DNA of 9,890 bases from JAJYLM01 sp964547905 (GTDB lineage Bacteria > JAMCPX01). The stretch covers positions 1 through 9,890 of the forward strand of contig CAZJPN010000038.1 in the NCBI GenBank assembly GCA_964547905.1. The letters run 5' to 3'. A program made the translations under genes and the position numbers. The notes under the pieces were generated by a model, which worked only from the letters and a program-made list of their open reading frames with translations, was not told the DNA's origin and made no database searches. Shown in pieces: positions 6,728-9,890 of this stretch; within the stretch, counting starts at the first letter, position 1, and the number at the start of each line of letters is the position of its first letter.

Positions 6728-7408
6728 TTATTTTAAATTTGAAAGATAATGAACAAGCTCATCACGCTGAGTCTTCGAAAGTGTTTTGAATGAAGGCATA
6801 ATACTATTGGGATAATGAGATGTTGGCTCTGTGATCTGTTGGGCTATCCATTGTGATGTTCTCGTTGAACCAACATGGCTGAGATCCGGTCCCACACTGC
6901 CTCCTATGCCGTTGATCTTGTGACACGCAGTGCAACCGTTATTGCTGAATAAAAGTTTTCCTTCCGATGATTCTGAGGCGGCAGCATTATTTTGAGCAAC
7001 CTCGGGCTGCGGCGGCCAGCCATTTGTATGGATATTCGAGACCCATTGGAGAAATGCAACAACGTCGTCAATCTGTTTATCCGTAAGATGCTGATTTGGC
7101 ATCTGCCGCGGCTCGGGCATAACTGCTCTTGGGTCTTTTAAAAATTTCTTCAACCAGTCTGCTGATCGTAGCTTGCCTTCTTTCGTAAGGTCAGGGGCAT
7201 AATACCCACCGATACCAAGTATGGTATGACAATCATTGCAGTTCTTTTCCTGCCAAACCCATTTGCCTGCAACAACCTGAGGTGTCAACCCGGCACTGTC
7301 GGTTCTTTTCGGTATTTGTTTCAGGGTATTATACGTCAATGCAATGAAGATCGCAGCAGATATCACAGTTCCCCATATAAACAGTTTTTTTGCTGTAGTT
7401 TTTTTCAT
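6728..7408 (-). CDS. norC: Diheme NorC-type cytochrome c subunit of nitric oxide reductase
   Basis: This membrane-anchored periplasmic cytochrome c passes electrons to NorB. Numbering is from ATG 7408 (226 residues). A single helix (about 9-25) is the anchor. The NorC domain has C57-N-D-C60-H61, the TILGIGGYYAPDLT stretch, RQMPNQ with likely axial Met103, and the family ending VSNIHTNGWPP (123-133). An Ala/Ser/Glu-rich linker (about 137-149) leads to a second cytochrome c domain with C159-T-A-C162-H163 and candidate Met204. Ordinary NorC is about 150 residues with one heme, so this is an extended diheme form. AGGAGG (7420-7415) abuts an in-frame GTG at 7414 with no spacer but sits 6 bases from ATG 7408, so I prefer the ATG. 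It is first in a two-gene operon with norB. Confidence 0.93.
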   Translation of the reverse strand: MKKTTAKKLFIWGTVISAAIFIALTYNTLKQIPKRTDSAGLTPQVVAGKWVWQEKNCNDCHTILGIGGYYAPDLTKEGKLRSADWLKKFLKDPRAVMPEPRQMPNQHLTDKQIDDVVAFLQWVSNIHTNGWPPQPEVAQNNAAASESSEGKLLFSNNGCTACHKINGIGGSVGPDLSHVGSTRTSQWIAQQITEPTSHYPNSIMPSFKTLSKTQRDELVHYLSNLK

Positions 7409-7414
7409 ACGCAC

Positions 7415-7420
7415 CCTCCT
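7415..7420 (-). promoter_or_regulatory. Ribosome binding site deciding the norC start
   Basis: The minus strand reads AGGAGG then GTGCGT then ATG. The 6-base gap supports ATG at 7408. The GTG at 7414 would start directly on the Shine-Dalgarno sequence and is unlikely. Confidence 0.8.
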
Positions 7421-7436
7421 TATGTGTTTTTTATTA

Positions 7437-7453
7437 AAGTATACAGTATACTT
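7437..7453 (-). promoter_or_regulatory. Perfect 17-bp palindrome over the norCB -10/start region
   Basis: AAGTATAC-A-GTATACTT is a perfect 8+1+8 palindrome made of two GTATAC units. On the minus strand it contains a TATACT -10 candidate (7450-7445), so a bound protein would block or modulate initiation. It does not look like the published NsrR or FNR consensus. Unknown regulator. Confidence 0.6.
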
Positions 7454-7470
7454 CTTACAATGGTTTATGT

Positions 7471-7484
7471 ATGATCTAAATCAT
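7471..7484 (-). promoter_or_regulatory. FNR/DNR-type box upstream of norCB
   Basis: ATGATCTAAATCAT holds the TGAT-N4-ATCA core of FNR/CRP-family anaerobic and NO regulators. Its centre (7477.5) is about 32 bases upstream of the -10 candidate TATACT. This puts it at about -40 to -41.5 from the predicted start, the class II activator position. Activation of nor genes by this family is established elsewhere; here it is inferred. Confidence 0.65.
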
Positions 7485-7488
7485 ATTT

Positions 7489-7656
7489 AACCCGAAAAAT
7501 GCAATAGGGAAGTTTGTTCCTTCTCCCGGGGTACCCACCCGGGCACACAAACGAGGCTTGGGTCGGTTTTAAAATTTGATAGTATATTTATATATTGACG
7601 CAGGCTTATCGCTCATTACACAAACTCCCCTGTTTTGCAAACGCATTTTTCGGGTT
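7489..7656. repeat. Inverted-repeat element between nor and the methyltransferase operon
   Basis: The left arm (7489-7517) is AACCCGAAAAATGC plus AATAGGGAAGTTTGT. The right arm (7656-7620, complement) is AACCCGAAAAATGC, an 8-base insertion, then AACAGGGGAGTTTGT (13/15 matches). The 102-base centre holds a CCCGGG hairpin (7525-7543), a third GTTTGT partner ACAAAC (7547-7552), and the inner part of the dispersed repeat (7595-7620). No gene fits inside. The architecture resembles a MITE or a folded dispersed repeat; direct target duplications were not found by eye. Confidence 0.6.
7595..7634 (-). repeat. Dispersed repeat copy B (about 40 bp)
   Basis: This is the inverted partner of 4-43, with 36 of 40 bases the same. 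Its outer 15 bases form part of the right arm of the 7489-7656 element, so the arm continues inward into sequence shared with the window start. Confidence 0.75.
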
Positions 7657-7705
7657 TATGGTGGGCAGAATGTTGCCCGGGCGAGTCTGGAAGAATTGTG
7701 GAGGG

Positions 7706-8353
7706 TTACTTTAATCCTATCAGTATCCACGAGATATGGTGGTGGGTTTCTCCGTTTGAGCGGGGTTCGGTGTATTGTTGCTCATAGAGTTCTTTTATGT
7801 TCAGGAACCCAAAGTTTTTCATGAGTTCTTTCCTTGTACAGAAATGGAGGTACTTTTCGTCTTTAAAAGAGTTCGCTTCTCCCGCGATCTGCACACCTTT
7901 GCCATAATGCTCGGGATCATTTGTGGAAAGGGTAGAAAGAAACAGCAGTCCTTCCTGCCGTAATGCTTTTTTAGCCGCATTCCTGAACGCTTCCCTTTCA
8001 TGCGGATGCAGGATCTGATATACATTCGATGCAAAAACAATATCATATTGGTCTCCTCCTAATGATGCAAAATTGATGGATTGAAACATGATATTGTGTT
8101 TTTTTGTTTTTATGACCGTATTCATTGCAATCTCTATTGCCTTTTCAGAGACATCTATTCCGAGAATATTGTATTTGAGATTGTCCGAAAGGTAAAAAGC
8201 GTCCCTGCCGTAGCCGCACCCGATATCCAGCAGAGAATGATTTTTCTTGTCTAGCCTGTTCTTTTTAAGGTATCTGACTGCCGCTCCTGCAAGCTCACTT
8301 GGATTTTCTCCCCATATCTGTCCCGATTTTTCATAATCTTTGTCCCACGACAT
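7706..8353 (-). CDS. Class I SAM-dependent methyltransferase
   Basis: A soluble methyltransferase of 215 residues with a Rossmann-like SAM-binding fold. Motif I is LLDIGCGYG (41-49), and the acidic residue at the end of strand 2 is Asp67 in GIDVS. YDIVFASNVYQ (103-113) corresponds to motif IV, and EGLLFLSTLS (134-143) to the following strand region. The C-terminus has an unusual GETHHHISW (201-209) with three consecutive histidines, possibly metal- or substrate-binding. The start ATG at 8353 has only a weak GGTAAAAG upstream, but the MSWDKDY beginning fits this fold. It starts 28 bases after the acyl-CoA synthetase stop and is probably co-transcribed with it. A TehB-like or small-molecule role is possible; the substrate is unknown. 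Confidence 0.82.
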   Translation of the reverse strand: MSWDKDYEKSGQIWGENPSELAGAAVRYLKKNRLDKKNHSLLDIGCGYGRDAFYLSDNLKYNILGIDVSEKAIEIAMNTVIKTKKHNIMFQSINFASLGGDQYDIVFASNVYQILHPHEREAFRNAAKKALRQEGLLFLSTLSTNDPEHYGKGVQIAGEANSFKDEKYLHFCTRKELMKNFGFLNIKELYEQQYTEPRSNGETHHHISWILIGLK

Positions 8354-8381
8354 AGTACTTTTACCGCGTTAGAAAACCCTG

Positions 8382-9890
8382 TTATTTTTTCACGGCAAAC
8401 TTCTTTGTAAGGTCGATACCGTGATCTTTTGCATATTGTTCAATTATTTTATTTTTCTGTATCTTGCCAGTTGCTGTTTTAGGAAAAGATTCTAAAAAAA
8501 CAAACTGCTTCGGTATCTTATAATCGGCTACCTTTTCCTTTAAAAGGTTCATGAGTTCCTGCTCTGTTATCTGCATTCCTTGTTTGGGCATAACGAAGCC
8601 AAATACCTCTTCGCCCCACTTGGGATCCGGTATACCTACAACTGCGGCATCCTGCACTTTTTGATGTTTGTATAAAACTTCTTCTATCTCTTTTGGATAG
8701 ATATTCTCACCGCCCCGTATTATCATTTCTTTTTTTCTTCCTATGATGTAGATATATCCTTCTTCGTCCATGGAGCCGAGATCACCTGTGTGCAGCCAGC
8801 CTTCCTTTATAGCAGATGCTGTTGCCTCGGGATTCTTGTAATAACCTGCCATAACAACGTCACCTTTTATACAAATTTCACCAATCTGTTCCCGTGGTAA
8901 TTCTCCGTTGTCCACATCGAGAATCCGTACATCCTGACCATTGAGAGGTTTACCTATAGAGCCAATCTTCCTTTTGCCTTTCAGAGGATTTATTATGCTG
9001 GCGCATGTCGCCTCTGAAAGGCCATAGCCCTCGAGAATAAAGGCTTTATATTTTTTCTCGAATGTGTTGAAAACCTCAACAGGCATGGGTGCTGCACCGC
9101 ATATAACAAACCTCAGGGACGAAAGATCGTATTTATCGGCATCTGGCAGGCTGTTGAGTATTGCATAAACAGTCGGTACTCCGCTGAACGTCGAAGGCTT
9201 GTATTTATCTATTGCCTGCAAAAAATCTTTTGGAGAAAAACCTTCCATGAGAATGAAGCTTGCACCTGCATACATGGGACCGAGTACGGTAACAACCTGT
9301 GCATTGCAGTGAAACAAAGGCAGTATCAACATTGCCCTGTCCTTTTCGGTAAAATCAGCGGCCTCTGCAATCTGGTGTGCATTAGCAATGTAATTGCGGT
9401 GTGTATCTATAACACCCTTTGGATAGCCTGTTGTTCCGGATGTATAGATAAAAGACGCATAATCGTACTCGTCGACAGCAACATCCGGCTCCAACTGGTT
9501 TGTGGATATGACATCCTCGAATGGAATTATGCCTGCTTTCTCTTTTGGATCTATGACAATGATATGCTTCAACAGCGGCATCTCGCTCTTTATCTTTGTA
9601 ACGGTATCCTGGAATGCACCGGTCGTTATCAGCATGCCGGCCTCGGAATTGTTGATAATATATTTTATCTCGTCCGGCTTGAACTGGATATTAACCGGGA
9701 CCATAACAGCACCGGTCTTCATCAGTGCAAACCATGTATAGATAAATTCCGGCCTGTTTGGTATGAGCATGGTTACCCTGTCGCCCTTTTTAAGACCGAG
9801 AGACATCAGGCCGTTGCCTATCCTGTTGGCCATATCATCCAGTTCCCGCAGGGTTTTGGTTGTGTCCTTATAATACATGAATGCCTTATC
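8382..9890 (-). CDS. Long-chain-type acyl-CoA synthetase (5' end outside window)
   Basis: An ANL-superfamily fatty-acid-type CoA ligase, 502 residues visible. The reading frame is open to the window edge and reads DKAFMYYKD, the conserved segment that usually lies 20-40 residues into these proteins. The ATG at 9878 is therefore internal, and the true start lies outside. Motifs in order are FIYTSGTTGYPKG (P-loop), EGYGLSEATC (A5), GWLHTGDLG, GRKKEMIIRGGENIYPKE (hinge and A8) and PKTATGK with the catalytic lysine close to the C-terminus. It differs from the 956-2599 enzyme in the A8 segment (GGENIYP against GGEWISS), so the two belong to different branches and are not recent duplicates. The methyltransferase follows 28 bases downstream. 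Confidence 0.92.
   Translation of the reverse strand, partial: DKAFMYYKDTTKTLRELDDMANRIGNGLMSLGLKKGDRVTMLIPNRPEFIYTWFALMKTGAVMVPVNIQFKPDEIKYIINNSEAGMLITTGAFQDTVTKIKSEMPLLKHIIVIDPKEKAGIIPFEDVISTNQLEPDVAVDEYDYASFIYTSGTTGYPKGVIDTHRNYIANAHQIAEAADFTEKDRAMLILPLFHCNAQVVTVLGPMYAGASFILMEGFSPKDFLQAIDKYKPSTFSGVPTVYAILNSLPDADKYDLSSLRFVICGAAPMPVEVFNTFEKKYKAFILEGYGLSEATCASIINPLKGKRKIGSIGKPLNGQDVRILDVDNGELPREQIGEICIKGDVVMAGYYKNPEATASAIKEGWLHTGDLGSMDEEGYIYIIGRKKEMIIRGGENIYPKEIEEVLYKHQKVQDAAVVGIPDPKWGEEVFGFVMPKQGMQITEQELMNLLKEKVADYKIPKQFVFLESFPKTATGKIQKNKIIEQYAKDHGIDLTKKFAVKK

Noticed and set aside
7409..7414. GTG at 7414 as norC start
   Set aside because: It abuts the AGGAGG with no spacer; ATG at 7408 has a normal 6-base spacer.
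7525..7543. CCCGGG hairpin as a rho-independent terminator
   Set aside because: The stem is only 6 bp and no T-run follows on either strand; it fits better as part of the repeat element.
7676..7683. GCCCGGGC as a terminator for the methyltransferase operon
   Set aside because: It is a short self-complementary octamer with no loop and no T-tract on the minus strand. No convincing terminator was found there.
7576..7824. Plus-strand frame of 82 codons across the repeat and the methyltransferase end
   Set aside because: It starts inside the inverted-repeat element and runs antisense into the methyltransferase; no ribosome binding site.
1..9890. CRISPR array, tRNA, rRNA or phage genes
   Set aside because: No regularly spaced direct repeats, no cloverleaf-like segment, no rRNA core sequence and no phage structural or integrase motifs were seen on reading the gaps and frames.

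Overview
The window reads as chromosomal DNA of a diderm bacterium that is moderately AT-rich. It encodes a membrane-anchored c-type cytochrome and a cNOR-type nitric oxide reductase, an exported lipoprotein hydrolase, and two acyl-CoA synthetases, with strong AAGGAGGT-type ribosome binding sites. The gene mix suits an anaerobe or facultative anaerobe that uses fatty or other carboxylic acids and respires or detoxifies nitrogen oxides. A deltaproteobacteria-like lineage is my guess and is not established by the sequence. Almost everything is on the minus strand; only one metallo-beta-lactamase-fold gene is on the plus strand.

Layout, left to right. Positions 1-316 hold no convincing gene. They contain one copy of a dispersed repeat (4-43) and a minus-strand terminator (about 231-260) that ends the acid-use cluster. 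Positions 317-4102 carry, in transcription order, an exported alpha/beta hydrolase (4102 to 2669), an AlkK/DmdB-like acyl-CoA synthetase (2599 to 956) and a SatP-type acetate/succinate transporter (886 to 317). Upstream of the hydrolase, 4092-4363 is not empty. It holds decayed 5' ends of a second acyl-CoA synthetase gene and a second satP gene, in the same order and with matching ribosome binding sites, so the acs-satP pair was once duplicated. A divergent MBL-fold hydrolase gene (4497-5366) follows and meets norB tail to tail at a shared hairpin terminator.

Positions 5393-7408 are a compact norCB operon. NorB keeps all heme and FeB ligands of cytochrome-c-dependent NO reductase. NorC has an extra C-terminal cytochrome c domain, making it diheme. 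Its promoter shows an FNR/DNR-type box (7471-7484) and a separate perfect 17-bp palindrome (7437-7453) over the likely -10 and start region. Between nor and the next operon lies a compact inverted-repeat element (7489-7656), one arm of which is shared with the repeat at the window start. The right end holds an acyl-CoA synthetase gene that runs off the window, followed by a SAM-dependent methyltransferase gene.

Working model (inference): the lipoprotein hydrolase releases acids outside the cytoplasm, SatP imports small acids, and the synthetases activate acids to CoA thioesters. norCB is a separately regulated NO-reduction unit.
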